From Spirochaetales bacterium (GTDB taxonomy: Bacteria > Spirochaetota > Spirochaetia > Sphaerochaetales > Sphaerochaetaceae): a stretch of DNA of 53,880 nucleotides. The DNA is taken from contig JAGABZ010000010.1 of the NCBI GenBank assembly GCA_017614375.1, forward strand, positions 1-53,880, read 5' to 3'. The position numbers were made by a program, and so were the translations under genes. Shown piece after piece: positions 24,685-32,039 of the stretch (within the stretch, counting starts at the first letter, position 1; each line of letters begins with the position of its first letter). The notes under the pieces were generated by a model, which searched no databases, was not told where the DNA came from, and saw only the letters and a list, made by a program, of their open reading frames with translations.

Positions 24685-25911
24685 ATGCGTTTCAAGTACG
24701 TCTGCAGCGACTGCGGCCATGAGTTCACGAGTCCGGACATAGTCTATCAGTGCCCGGTCTGCGCCGGCACGAATCCCCCGGGAACCTTCGCCCGGGGGAA
24801 CCTGTCCGTAATCTATGACCCGGATGATCTCAAATCTGCCGCTCAGCGCGAGGTCGTGGATTTCAGGGACTTCTTCCCCTATCCGGTCGTTCAGGCCGAG
24901 GCCTATCCCGTCGGCAACACCCCGCTGGTCCGGCCAGCGGCCCTGAGCAGGAAGTACGGGGCGCGGAACCTTTGGCTGAAGCTCGACAGTGCCCTGCCCT
25001 CCGGGTCGTTCAAGGACAGGGCCAGCCAGCTGGTCGCGGCCCAGGCTGTCTTTTTCGGTGAGAAGAGAATCGCCCTCGCCTCGACCGGTAACGCCGGAGC
25101 GGCGATGAGCTGCGCCGGAGCGGCCTACGGCCTGGACATCATCCTCTTCGTGCCTCAGTCCGCCCCTGTCAACAAGCTGATGCAGAGCGTCCTCTACGGT
25201 GCCACGGTCGTGCCGGTGAAGGGCACCTATGATGACGCCTTTGCCCTTTCAATCGAATACACCAGGCGTTTCGGCGGAATCAACCGCAACACTGCATACA
25301 ACCCGATGACGATCGAGGGCAAAAAAAGCGTCTCGATCGAGCTTTTCGCCCAGATGGGCAGAAAGGTCCCGGACATCGTCTACGTCCCTGTCGGCGACGG
25401 CTGCATCATCGCCGGTGTCTACAAGGGCTTCTACGACCTTTACAGCGCCGGGGTGATTGACCGCATCCCCGCCTTGGTCTGCTGCCAGTCATCCGGCAGT
25501 GACGCCATCAGCCGGGCCTTTGAATCGGGCAGTTTCGACGATATTCCCGCCGCGACGACCAGGGCCGACTCAATCAGCGTCGAAAGCCCTGCCAACGGAC
25601 GCATGGCGGTGCGCTGCATCAGAGAATCCGGCGGTCATACCTGCGTCGTCACCGACGAGGAGATCTTCGCCGCGCAGCTTGAACTGGCCTCCGAGGCCGG
25701 AGTCTTCGTCGAGCCGGCAGCCGCCTGCGCCTGGGCGGGCTTCGTCAAGGACAGAACTTGCACAAGTGTGACCCCACCAGGACCTGAACCTAGTGCGTGT
25801 GTTCTTCTGACCGGTACGGGCTTCAAAGACATGAAGGCATTCGACGGCAGAATCTCAATCCCCCCGGCCATCGACAACTCTGTCCAGGCCATGATCCGCC
25901 GGTTCAGCTAG
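24685..25911 (+). CDS. threonine-synthase-like PLP enzyme with zinc ribbon and a tRNA-derived insert
   Basis: A 408-residue protein. An N-terminal zinc ribbon, C7-x2-C10 and C23-x2-C26, precedes a ThrC-like fold with K110 in SGSFKDR, ALASTGNAGAAMS and LTGTGFKDMKAF. This layout occurs in threonine synthase and its cysteate-synthase-like relatives, so the product could be either or another beta/gamma-replacement product. Residues 357-371 are encoded by a 45-bp copy of the antisense of the nearby tRNA-Leu. They replace a surface loop just before the C-terminal LLTGTG strand, and the frame is kept. The start directly follows the upstream stop (TGAGCATG), with no strong ribosome binding site, so it is probably translated by coupling. 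Confidence 0.8.
   Translation: MRFKYVCSDCGHEFTSPDIVYQCPVCAGTNPPGTFARGNLSVIYDPDDLKSAAQREVVDFRDFFPYPVVQAEAYPVGNTPLVRPAALSRKYGARNLWLKLDSALPSGSFKDRASQLVAAQAVFFGEKRIALASTGNAGAAMSCAGAAYGLDIILFVPQSAPVNKLMQSVLYGATVVPVKGTYDDAFALSIEYTRRFGGINRNTAYNPMTIEGKKSVSIELFAQMGRKVPDIVYVPVGDGCIIAGVYKGFYDLYSAGVIDRIPALVCCQSSGSDAISRAFESGSFDDIPAATTRADSISVESPANGRMAVRCIRESGGHTCVVTDEEIFAAQLELASEAGVFVEPAAACAWAGFVKDRTCTSVTPPGPEPSACVLLTGTGFKDMKAFDGRISIPPAIDNSVQAMIRRFS
25754..25798. repeat. 45-bp tRNA-Leu(CAG) fragment embedded in the PLP-enzyme gene
   Basis: 42 of 45 bases match 26066-26110, the D-arm-to-T-arm part of tRNA-Leu(CAG), in the same relative orientation. Mismatches are at three positions only. The identity ends abruptly on both sides. 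Confidence 0.92.
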
Positions 25912-26010
25912 TACCGCGCATCGATTTCCGTTTTTCATCTCATCATTTTTGCAGGAAACGGGTTGCCCGGTTTGACGACGGAACCGCCCTGCTCTGACGC
26001 TGTCCGGAAA

Positions 26011-26044
26011 AAGAAAAAGCCCTTACCGAAGTAAAGGCTTTTGT
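26011..26044 (-). terminator. terminator of tRNA-Leu
   Basis: AAAAGCCTTTAC-TTCG-GTAAGGGCTTTT on the minus strand with a UUCG-type loop and a TTTTTCTTTTT tail. Confidence 0.85.
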
Positions 26045-26048
26045 CGCT

Positions 26049-26132
26049 TGCCCGGAACAAGACTCGAACTTGCACAGGTGTGACCCCACTAGGACCTGAA
26101 CCTAGCGCGTCTACCAATTCCGCCATCCGGGC
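26049..26132 (-). tRNA. tRNA-Leu(CAG)
   Basis: An 84-nt class II tRNA with acceptor GCCCGGA/TCCGGGC, anticodon stem CTAGG/CCTAG enclosing TTCAGGT (anticodon CAG), a long variable arm (TGGGGTCACACCTG region), T arm CAAGTTCGAGTCTTG and discriminator A. CCA is not encoded. Confidence 0.95.
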
Positions 26133-26143
26133 AGGTAAGAGCC

Positions 26144-26172
26144 ATACTAACGAAAAAGGCTTTTTATATCAA
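26144..26172 (-). promoter_or_regulatory. promoter of tRNA-Leu
   Basis: TTGATA, 17-bp spacer, TAGTAT, ending 11 nt before the tRNA. It lies just past the stop of the secreted-protein gene. Confidence 0.6.
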
Positions 26173-26175
26173 GTA

Positions 26176-27069
26176 TCACCTGGCGAAACCGGAGACAAGA
26201 GTCCTTAGAAGCCTGAACTCCTCGTCGGTCAGGTTGTAGAGCACGCTCTGCAGGCCGCCGGAAGGGAGCTTGTAGGAATCTGTGTCCTCGTCGTAGTAAT
26301 CCTCCAGATTGTACCAGTCGACGTAGGAAAGGGCATCCATGGCGTCGGCGAACTTCTGAGCCTGCGCGTTGTTCAGGCCCAGAGCCTTGCCCAAAGCGGC
26401 ATAGTGCGCTTCGTCCTCAAAATCCAGCCAGTCCCAGTCACCCCAGTCGGAACTGTCATCGGAGGAGAACCAGTCCCCCATCGAACTGAGATCGGTGACT
26501 TCATAACCGGAGGGAATCTCGAACAGGGACGCCGGTGCACCGGAGACGAACGAGTCAATGAACATGACAGACTTCATTACGATTCCCGATTCGGTTTCTT
26601 CGGATTCGATGGCATAGAGCGTGTTGCCCGAATACCAGAAGGTGTTCACTTCCCCGTCAACCGAGGCCTTTTCGAAGTAGAGGCTTTTCCCGTTCAACGT
26701 CCCGTTGCCGCTTGAGATGACATCAAGTGTTGCCGGATAGGAGGGCATCTCATCATCCATCGAATCGACCGGGAGCATCAGAATCGACTTCGAACTGTCC
26801 TCAATCATGTAGTAACCGCCGTCGCGGATGATTACCGTGTAGGTCTCGCTCCCGGAATAGGACATATAGGTCATTCCGGAGTGCTGGGCCATGGTTACTC
26901 CGGACGTGTCGGTCTCATAGCCCGATGTATACTGACGGACGGTTCCCTCCAGCGTGTACTCGCCCGACTGGAACATGCGCCCGTAGGGAGCCCAGCGGGT
27001 CGAGGTGGCCGCAAAGACAGCACAAAGCGCCAGAAGCGCAACAGTTAACACAGCAACAAACTTTTTCAT
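26176..27069 (-). CDS. secreted protein, unknown function
   Basis: 297 residues with a clear type I signal peptide (MKKFVAVLTVALLALCAVFA, cleavage near AFA/AT). No lipobox. The mature part has about 170 residues of alternating beta strands (YTVIIRDGGYYMIEDSS, LYFEKASVDGEVNTFWYSGNTLYAIE), like the half-barrel periplasmic folds of LolA/DUF4412 proteins. A highly acidic Asp/Trp stretch (about 195-215, SSDWGDWDWLDFED) follows, then a helical C-terminus. The family call is only by feel. GGAGG precedes the ATG by 6 nt, with a strong promoter upstream. Monocistronic. Confidence 0.7.
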   Translation of the reverse strand: MKKFVAVLTVALLALCAVFAATSTRWAPYGRMFQSGEYTLEGTVRQYTSGYETDTSGVTMAQHSGMTYMSYSGSETYTVIIRDGGYYMIEDSSKSILMLPVDSMDDEMPSYPATLDVISSGNGTLNGKSLYFEKASVDGEVNTFWYSGNTLYAIESEETESGIVMKSVMFIDSFVSGAPASLFEIPSGYEVTDLSSMGDWFSSDDSSDWGDWDWLDFEDEAHYAALGKALGLNNAQAQKFADAMDALSYVDWYNLEDYYDEDTDSYKLPSGGLQSVLYNLTDEEFRLLRTLVSGFAR

Positions 27070-27101
27070 TATTTTCCTCCGGCTGAAAAAACACCTCGGA
27101 A

Positions 27102-27130
27102 ATAGTAGAACTATGTAACTGTACCGTCAA
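27102..27130 (-). promoter_or_regulatory. promoter of the secreted-protein gene
   Basis: TTGACG, 17-bp spacer, TACTAT. It begins directly after the arcC stop region. Confidence 0.7.
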
Positions 27131-27138
27131 GTTGGAAC

Positions 27139-28083
27139 TCAGGGGGTAATCCTGGTTCCGCGTCCGTTGTACAGGGCGTCGTAGAGGTTCTGCGGATCGG
27201 TGATAATCCCGGTATTGCCCGTCGTGCGGACGAAATCGGACAGGGCCCTGACCTTGGGAAGCATGCTGCCAGGGGCAAACTGCCCCTCGGCGATGTAACG
27301 CGCCGCCTCATCAAGGCTCATCGAGGAAACAGGGCGCTGGGTGGGCTTTCCGAAGTCCAGACAGACCTCCGGGACGGCCGTCGAGATTACAAACAGATCC
27401 GCGCCGAGTTTCTTGGCCAGAAGGGCGGCGGCGTAATCCTTGTCTATGACGGCCTCCAGCCCCTTGTAACTCCCGTCAGGCTGCCTGCAGACCGGGATTC
27501 CTCCACCGCCGGCGGCAATGACCGTCACTCCGGCAGCGGACAGGGTTCTGATCGACCCGAACTCAACTATGTCAACCGGAAGCGGACTGGGTACAACCCT
27601 TCTCCAGCCCCGGCCGGCATCCTCGACGACGCTCCAGCCCTGCTGCTCGGCACGTCTGAGGGCTTCCTCACGGTTCATGAACGAACCGATGGGCTTTGTG
27701 GGATTTGAGAATGACGGGTCATCCTCAGAAACCTCGACCAGGGTGACCACCGTGGCGACTTCCCCGTCCACCCCGGCTTTTCTCAGTTCGTTGCGCAGCG
27801 CCATCTGGAGCTGGTAGCCGATAGCCCCCTGGGTGTCGGCGACGCAGGAATCCAGCGGAACGGGATGGAGGATGTTGAGGCTGTTCTCCGCCCTCAGCAG
27901 GATGTATCCGACCTGGGGACCGTTTCCATGGGCAATGACAACCCTGTGGCCTTCCTTGATCAGGCGGGCTATGTGGGCCGCCGTCTTTCGCGCGGCCTCG
28001 TACTGGGAATTGACGGTGACGTGCTTGGGATTCTCGATGAGCGAGTTCCCGCCGATGGCTATTACTATAAGTTTACTGTCCAC
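27139..28083 (-). CDS. arcC: carbamate kinase
   Basis: A 314-residue amino-acid-kinase-fold enzyme: carbamoyl phosphate + ADP to carbamate + ATP, the energy-yielding last step of arginine or agmatine breakdown. Signatures are VIAIGGNSL, AHGNGPQVGY, DKDYAAALLAKKLGAD and the C-terminal FAPGSMLPKVRA. The GTG at 28083 is chosen as start: GGAG lies 9 nt upstream, and the alternative ATG at 28116 overlaps the -10 box of the promoter and would not be transcribed. No arcA or arcB adjoins. Confidence 0.92.
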   Translation of the reverse strand: MDSKLIVIAIGGNSLIENPKHVTVNSQYEAARKTAAHIARLIKEGHRVVIAHGNGPQVGYILLRAENSLNILHPVPLDSCVADTQGAIGYQLQMALRNELRKAGVDGEVATVVTLVEVSEDDPSFSNPTKPIGSFMNREEALRRAEQQGWSVVEDAGRGWRRVVPSPLPVDIVEFGSIRTLSAAGVTVIAAGGGGIPVCRQPDGSYKGLEAVIDKDYAAALLAKKLGADLFVISTAVPEVCLDFGKPTQRPVSSMSLDEAARYIAEGQFAPGSMLPKVRALSDFVRTTGNTGIITDPQNLYDALYNGRGTRITP

Positions 28084-28111
28084 TTCAGGGGTCTCCGTAA
28101 GGGCAGAAACA

Positions 28112-28139
28112 ATCATACCACACCGGGGCGGGAATGCAA
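28112..28139 (-). promoter_or_regulatory. promoter of arcC
   Basis: TTGCAT, 16-bp spacer, TATGAT. Its position excludes the ATG at 28116 as start codon. Confidence 0.6.
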
Positions 28140-28163
28140 CAAATTCATCGCTTCCGGACTCCC

Positions 28164-28192
28164 TTGACTAATACGGCAAAAGCGTGCATGAT
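28164..28192 (+). promoter_or_regulatory. promoter of rpsU
   Basis: TTGACT, 17-bp spacer, CATGAT, 28 nt before the extended Shine-Dalgarno. Confidence 0.55.
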
Positions 28193-28219
28193 TTGCAGGC
28201 AGTCTGAGCCGGTAGAGGC

Positions 28220-28231
28220 AAAGGAGGTGAT
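28220..28231 (+). promoter_or_regulatory. 12-nt extended Shine-Dalgarno of rpsU
   Basis: AAAGGAGGTGAT is fully complementary to the standard 16S rRNA 3' end (ATCACCTCCTTT). Eight bases separate it from the ATG at 28240; GGAGG itself is 12 nt away, an unusually long spacing. No other gene in the window has such a match. Confidence 0.8.
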
Positions 28232-28239
28232 TAAGTAGT

Positions 28240-28449
28240 ATGGCATATGTAAAAGTCGAAGAAGGCGAACCGCTGGAGAAATCCATCAAGAAGTTCAAGA
28301 GGATGGTCGAAAAAGAAGGCATCATCCGCGAATGGAAACTCCGTGAGTACTACGAAAAGCCGTCCACCATCCGCAACCGCGTCAACAAGGCCAATGCCCG
28401 CAAGCAGATGAAGAAGGTGCGCAAGATGCACGCCTCAAAGGCCTACTGA
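28240..28449 (+). CDS. rpsU: 30S ribosomal protein S21
   Basis: A 69-residue basic protein: [42 protein letters not shown] and KKVRKM. S21 binds near the 16S 3' end and anti-Shine-Dalgarno and promotes initiation. It is monocistronic, with its own promoter and a strong terminator. The very long Shine-Dalgarno suggests S21-sensitive translation, that is autoregulation, as proposed for rpsU in Bacteroidota; here it is an inference. Confidence 0.95.
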   Translation: MAYVKVEEGEPLEKSIKKFKRMVEKEGIIREWKLREYYEKPSTIRNRVNKANARKQMKKVRKMHASKAY

Positions 28450-28471
28450 TTGCAGCAATCTCAAACACTTA

Positions 28472-28495
28472 CTGCCCGCAAGGGCAGTTTTTTTT
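28472..28495 (+). terminator. terminator of rpsU
   Basis: CTGCCC-GCAA-GGGCAG followed by eight T. Confidence 0.9.
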
Positions 28496-28514
28496 GCCCT
28501 GCATTCTGCCCAGA

Positions 28515-28566
28515 CCGGCCTCGGGATTGAAATAACGACAGAGCGAGGCCGGAAATGACCTCGCTC
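28515..28566 (-). terminator. overlapping inverted repeats, probable terminator of the sphingolipid-type operon
   Basis: GAGCGAGG/CCTCGCTC (28541-28566) followed on the minus strand by TGTCGTTATTT overlaps a second stem, CCGGCCTCG/CGAGGCCGG (28515-28552). Only one can form at a time. The region lies 46 nt past the stop at 28612. Confidence 0.45.
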
Positions 28567-28611
28567 GATCAAAAACAGTCACACCGAGGACAGTGGCCCG
28601 GGTGTACTGTG

Positions 28612-29790
28612 TCAGATGTTGTTCTTCTTCAGGACCGCGGCGATCTTGTCGGCGGCTTCGGCGCAGAGGGCGGGGCTGATGTTGGCCATCAGGCTTGTAC
28701 GGATCAGGCACTCGTTCTCCGGAGTGGCCGGGGGCAGGACTGCGTTGACGAAAACACCCTCGTTGTACAGTTCCATGACGATCTTCATGGTGGTCTGTCT
28801 GTCGGTGGTGTAAATCGGGATGATCGGAGTGCTGGTTTCCTTGAACCTCACGCCGCGCTCGCGCAGACAGTTGCGCAGGCAGTCGGAAACGGCAGCCAGC
28901 TGGTCCTTGAGCTCCGGATGGGCAACCACATGGCGCAGGGCGGCCAGGGTGGTTGCGGCGTTTGCCGGCGGAATGCTGGCGGAGAAGATGAAGGGCCTGG
29001 AGTTGTGGCGCATATAGTCGATGACGACCTCGTCTCCGGCGGCGAATCCTCCGAGGCTGGCAAAGGACTTGGAGAAGGTTCCCATGATGATGTCGACCTG
29101 GTCTTCCATATGGAAATAGGAGGCGGTTCCCCTTCCCCCCTCGCCGATGGTTCCCAGTCCGTGGGAGTCATCGACCATGACGCGGGCGTTGTATTTGCGG
29201 GCCAGGTCGACGATGTCGGGAAGGTTTGCGATGTCGCCGCTCATGCTGAACACGCCGTCGGTGACGATCAGCTTCGGGGCGTCCGGTCCTACCTTTTCCA
29301 GGACCCTCTTGAGGGAGTCCATGTCGTTGTGGAAGAAACGGACCATCTCGCCGTAGGAGAGCTTGGCGCCGTCATAGATGCTGGCGTGGTTCTCGCGGTC
29401 GCAGATGATGTAGTCGCCTTTGGTGCAGAGGGCGCTGATGATTCCGAGGTTTGTCTGGAAACCGGTGGAGAAGGTCATCGCAGACTGCTTGCCGATGAAA
29501 TCGCAGAGTTCCTTTTCCAACTGGAGATGAAGATCCAGGGTGCCGTTCAGAAAGCGTGAACCGGAGCAGCCGGTGCCGTACTTCTGCATGGCGGCCAGTC
29601 CGGCGTCGATGACTTCCTGGCAGGCGGTGAGCCCGAGGTAGTTGTTCGAGCCGAGCATGATCCGGCGCTTGCCTTCCATGATGACTTCCGGGGCCTGACG
29701 GCTCTCCAGACAGTGGAAATAGGGATAGATGCCGGCCTTTCTGGCTTCGGCAGCCATGGTGTATTTAGCGCATTTTTCGAAGATGTCCAT
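28612..29790 (-). CDS. serine palmitoyltransferase-like alpha-oxoamine synthase
   Basis: A 392-residue PLP enzyme of the alpha-oxoamine synthase family. K241 (TFSKSFASLGGF) is the Schiff-base lysine and D208/H210 (VDDSHGLG) contact the cofactor. Several segments match the Bacteroides-type serine palmitoyltransferase as I remember it: GIYPYF, GSNNYLGLT, YGTGCSGSRFLNGTLDLH, FHNDMDSL and RPFIFSASIPPA. 2-amino-3-ketobutyrate CoA ligase, the main alternative, lacks the SRFLNGTLDLH form. It would condense serine with an acyl-CoA to 3-ketosphinganine, the first step of sphingolipid synthesis. An acyl-CoA synthetase lies upstream in the same operon. AAGGA lies 6 nt before the ATG. Substrate remains unproven; glycine is possible. 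Confidence 0.75.
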   Translation of the reverse strand: MDIFEKCAKYTMAAEARKAGIYPYFHCLESRQAPEVIMEGKRRIMLGSNNYLGLTACQEVIDAGLAAMQKYGTGCSGSRFLNGTLDLHLQLEKELCDFIGKQSAMTFSTGFQTNLGIISALCTKGDYIICDRENHASIYDGAKLSYGEMVRFFHNDMDSLKRVLEKVGPDAPKLIVTDGVFSMSGDIANLPDIVDLARKYNARVMVDDSHGLGTIGEGGRGTASYFHMEDQVDIIMGTFSKSFASLGGFAAGDEVVIDYMRHNSRPFIFSASIPPANAATTLAALRHVVAHPELKDQLAAVSDCLRNCLRERGVRFKETSTPIIPIYTTDRQTTMKIVMELYNEGVFVNAVLPPATPENECLIRTSLMANISPALCAEAADKIAAVLKKNNI

Positions 29791-29832
29791 AGTGTTTCCT
29801 TATGTTCACAAGGGTTTTACATCATCAGGCGC

Positions 29833-30156
29833 TTATGCGTCAACTGCGGTCCTGCGCACGGTCTGCGACGGGAGACGGATCTGTCTGCGGGAAGGGTCCT
29901 TGGCAGGTCGGAAAAACACCGCTGTAAACCCAGTAGTCGCAACCAGTTGCGCGCCTGTGGTCTCTGCCAGGGAGAGGGCGATTTCGCGCGTCCTCTCCTT
30001 TTGGTTCTGGAACCGGAGTTTGACAAGTTCCCTGATGTTCAGCTCTGAATCCAGCGCGTCGGCAACCGCCCGGGTCTCGCCCGCCTTTCCCACCATTACG
30101 GTGCAGTCAAGCTTCTGGGCCAGGGACCTGAGGTAACTGCGGTCCTTGCTATTCAT
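29833..30156 (-). CDS. yhbY: YhbY-family (CRS1/CRM domain) RNA-binding protein
   Basis: 107 residues. The CRM fold is visible: LRSLAQKLDCTVMVGKAGET (the GxxG-like loop), a helix with LVKLRF, then TGAQLVATTGFTAVFFRP. YhbY associates with pre-50S particles. The C-terminal tail of about 20 residues is basic and extra. Its ATG overlaps the stop of the acyl-CoA synthetase gene by 8 bp, and it is followed 42 nt later by the serine-palmitoyltransferase-like gene. The functional link to lipid genes is unclear and may be only an operon of convenience. Confidence 0.85.
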   Translation of the reverse strand: MNSKDRSYLRSLAQKLDCTVMVGKAGETRAVADALDSELNIRELVKLRFQNQKERTREIALSLAETTGAQLVATTGFTAVFFRPAKDPSRRQIRLPSQTVRRTAVDA

Positions 30157-31879
30157 TGATCTGATCCTTGTACTGCTTCATGACGACGAACCTCTTGAGC
30201 TTCTTGGTGGAGGACATCTCCATCGGCTCGTCGACGATGATCAGCTTGCGGATTCTCTGGTAGGGCTGCAGAGTCTTGTTGACCGTGTCGATGATTTCCT
30301 GGATGTGGGCTTTCAGCTCGGCCGGGTCGGAAATCTTTTTGCGGCATTCGTCGGACGGATGGACGAGGGCACACACGGCCTCGGCTTTGAGGGCCTTGTC
30401 GGTGATGAAGCCCACGCAGCAGATCTGGTCGATGTCGTAGTACAGCTGGAACGAATCCTCGATTTCCTCGGGGAAGACGTTCTTTCCGCCCTCGGTGACG
30501 ATGATGTTCTTGGCCCTTCCGGTGAGGTAGACGAAGTTCCTCGCCCCGATGTGGCCTACGTCGCCGGTGTTGATCCAGCCGTCGGCGTCAAGCACTTCGG
30601 CGGTGGCCTCCGGGTTCTTGTAGTAGCCCATCATCACGTTCTCGCCACGGAAGTAAAGGACTCCGTTCCCGTCCTCGTCCGGGTCGACGACCTTGCATTC
30701 TATTCCGGGCAGCGGCTTTCCGATGCTGTCTTCCTGATAGTCGAAAATCGGGTTGAGGGTGAGAATCGGGGCGGTCTCGGTCAGGCCGTAGCCCTGGACG
30801 AAGTCGATACCGAGCTGGTTGAACATCTTGAACGTGGAGGAAGGAAGCGGACCGCCTCCGCTGATGCAGATGCGGTTGTCCTTGAGGGAAACCTTGTCCA
30901 GCAGGAAGCCGAACATCTTCTTTCCCGGATTGAAATGGAGGAACTTCTTGCAGAATCCGCTGATGCCCATCATGAAATGGATCAGTCCGTTCACAATCGG
31001 CCCCTTTTCCTTTACGCCGTTCATCAGGGCGCTGATCAGCTTGTTGTACAGCATCGGTACGGCGAGGAACATCGTAACGTGGGCTTCCTTGAGTTCGCGG
31101 AATATCGCGCTGACGACCAGTTTCTTTCCGAAGACCAGATTGGCTCCGACGCTCATGGCCTCGATGAACACAGCCAACATTGTGTAGGCATGGTGAATCG
31201 GAAGGATGGCGTAGAAAACATCGGTGCTGTAGATGTTCATATGGCCCTGCGCGCGGTAACAGTCGGCGACCAGGTTCCTGTGGCTGAGCATGACGCCCTT
31301 GGGAGTGCCGGTGGTTCCGCTGGTAAAGAGGATGGCCGCCATCTCCTCGCAGGTCGCGCTCTGGATTTCCTGTTCCTCCTCGCACTGCAGATCCAGGATA
31401 TAGGGCAGTTCCCCGCCCTTTTCCAGACTGTAGGGCTGGGCGCCGGCGACGGTGAGCTTCTTGAGCTTGTCGTTGTCGGCGAAGAACACCTTGACTTCGG
31501 CAAACTCCATCAGGTGCTGGATTTCGTTGATCGGAAGGGCGCTGTCGACCGGAACGATTACCGCACCGGCATAAAGGGCGGCGAAGTATGCGAACGCCCA
31601 TTCCGGGCTGTTCTTGCCGGTCACTCCTACCCTGTCACCGTGCCTGACTCCGCTCTTGGCGAGGAAGTTGGCCAGTTTCCTGAGGATGGACTGAGCCTCT
31701 TTGTAGGTGAATACCACGTGCTCCGGCTGGAAGCACTCGAAACATCTGTTGTCGGGATAACGCTCCGTGGTGATATCGAACATCTCTGTCAGCGAGGGCC
31801 ACTCGCCGTTGAAAAACTTTCCTTTGTAAGCTGCAAGGAAATCCCAGGGAATGGGATTGTGCTTGAGTTTCTTTGCCAT
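30149..31879 (-). CDS. long-chain acyl-CoA/acyl-ACP synthetase (AMP-forming)
   Basis: A 576-residue ANL-superfamily ligase. The AMP-binding P-loop is LFTSGTTGTPKG (about residues 186-197), with QGYGLTETAPI and INTGDVGHI following. The hinge and C-terminal domain carry LTGRAKNIIVTEGGKNVFPEEIE, and the catalytic lysine is in MSSTKKLKR. The length and the cytoplasmic helical insert near 270-320 (MNGVKEKGPIVNGLIHFMMG) fit long-chain FadD-type enzymes. GGAGGC lies 5 nt before the ATG, with a strong promoter upstream. It probably supplies acyl-CoA to the downstream serine-palmitoyltransferase-like enzyme or activates scavenged fatty acids. Confidence 0.88.
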   Translation of the reverse strand: MAKKLKHNPIPWDFLAAYKGKFFNGEWPSLTEMFDITTERYPDNRCFECFQPEHVVFTYKEAQSILRKLANFLAKSGVRHGDRVGVTGKNSPEWAFAYFAALYAGAVIVPVDSALPINEIQHLMEFAEVKVFFADNDKLKKLTVAGAQPYSLEKGGELPYILDLQCEEEQEIQSATCEEMAAILFTSGTTGTPKGVMLSHRNLVADCYRAQGHMNIYSTDVFYAILPIHHAYTMLAVFIEAMSVGANLVFGKKLVVSAIFRELKEAHVTMFLAVPMLYNKLISALMNGVKEKGPIVNGLIHFMMGISGFCKKFLHFNPGKKMFGFLLDKVSLKDNRICISGGGPLPSSTFKMFNQLGIDFVQGYGLTETAPILTLNPIFDYQEDSIGKPLPGIECKVVDPDEDGNGVLYFRGENVMMGYYKNPEATAEVLDADGWINTGDVGHIGARNFVYLTGRAKNIIVTEGGKNVFPEEIEDSFQLYYDIDQICCVGFITDKALKAEAVCALVHPSDECRKKISDPAELKAHIQEIIDTVNKTLQPYQRIRKLIIVDEPMEMSSTKKLKRFVVMKQYKDQINE

Positions 31880-31953
31880 CTATAGCCTCCATGCGGGTTA
31901 ATTCCCGGCGGAAACACGCTTTTCTGCCGCCGGCCCGCGCTTGATCTCGTTTT

Positions 31954-31981
31954 ATTCTAACAATACCCGGGAAAATGTCAA
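31954..31981 (-). promoter_or_regulatory. promoter of the acyl-CoA synthetase/yhbY/SPT-like operon
   Basis: Perfect TTGACA, 16-bp spacer, TAGAAT. Confidence 0.7.
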
Positions 31982-32004
31982 TAACGGGCCCCGTAGGGGC
32001 CTTG

Positions 32005-32033
32005 TGGACAAAGGGCCTGTTTGGCGTTAACGT
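32005..32033 (+). promoter_or_regulatory. candidate promoter of folC, leaderless type
   Basis: TGGACA, 17-bp spacer, TAACGT; six bases then the ATG at 32040. The -10 is weak, but no Shine-Dalgarno is present. Confidence 0.4.
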
Positions 32034-32039
32034 AGCATC

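Noticed and set aside
28084-28116. ATG start of carbamate kinase at 28116
   Set aside because: This ATG overlaps the TATGAT -10 box; the GTG at 28083 has GGAG and the usual length.
30146-31885. 579-codon open frame antisense to the acyl-CoA synthetase
   Set aside because: No domain, no ribosome binding site; the minus strand has every ligase motif.
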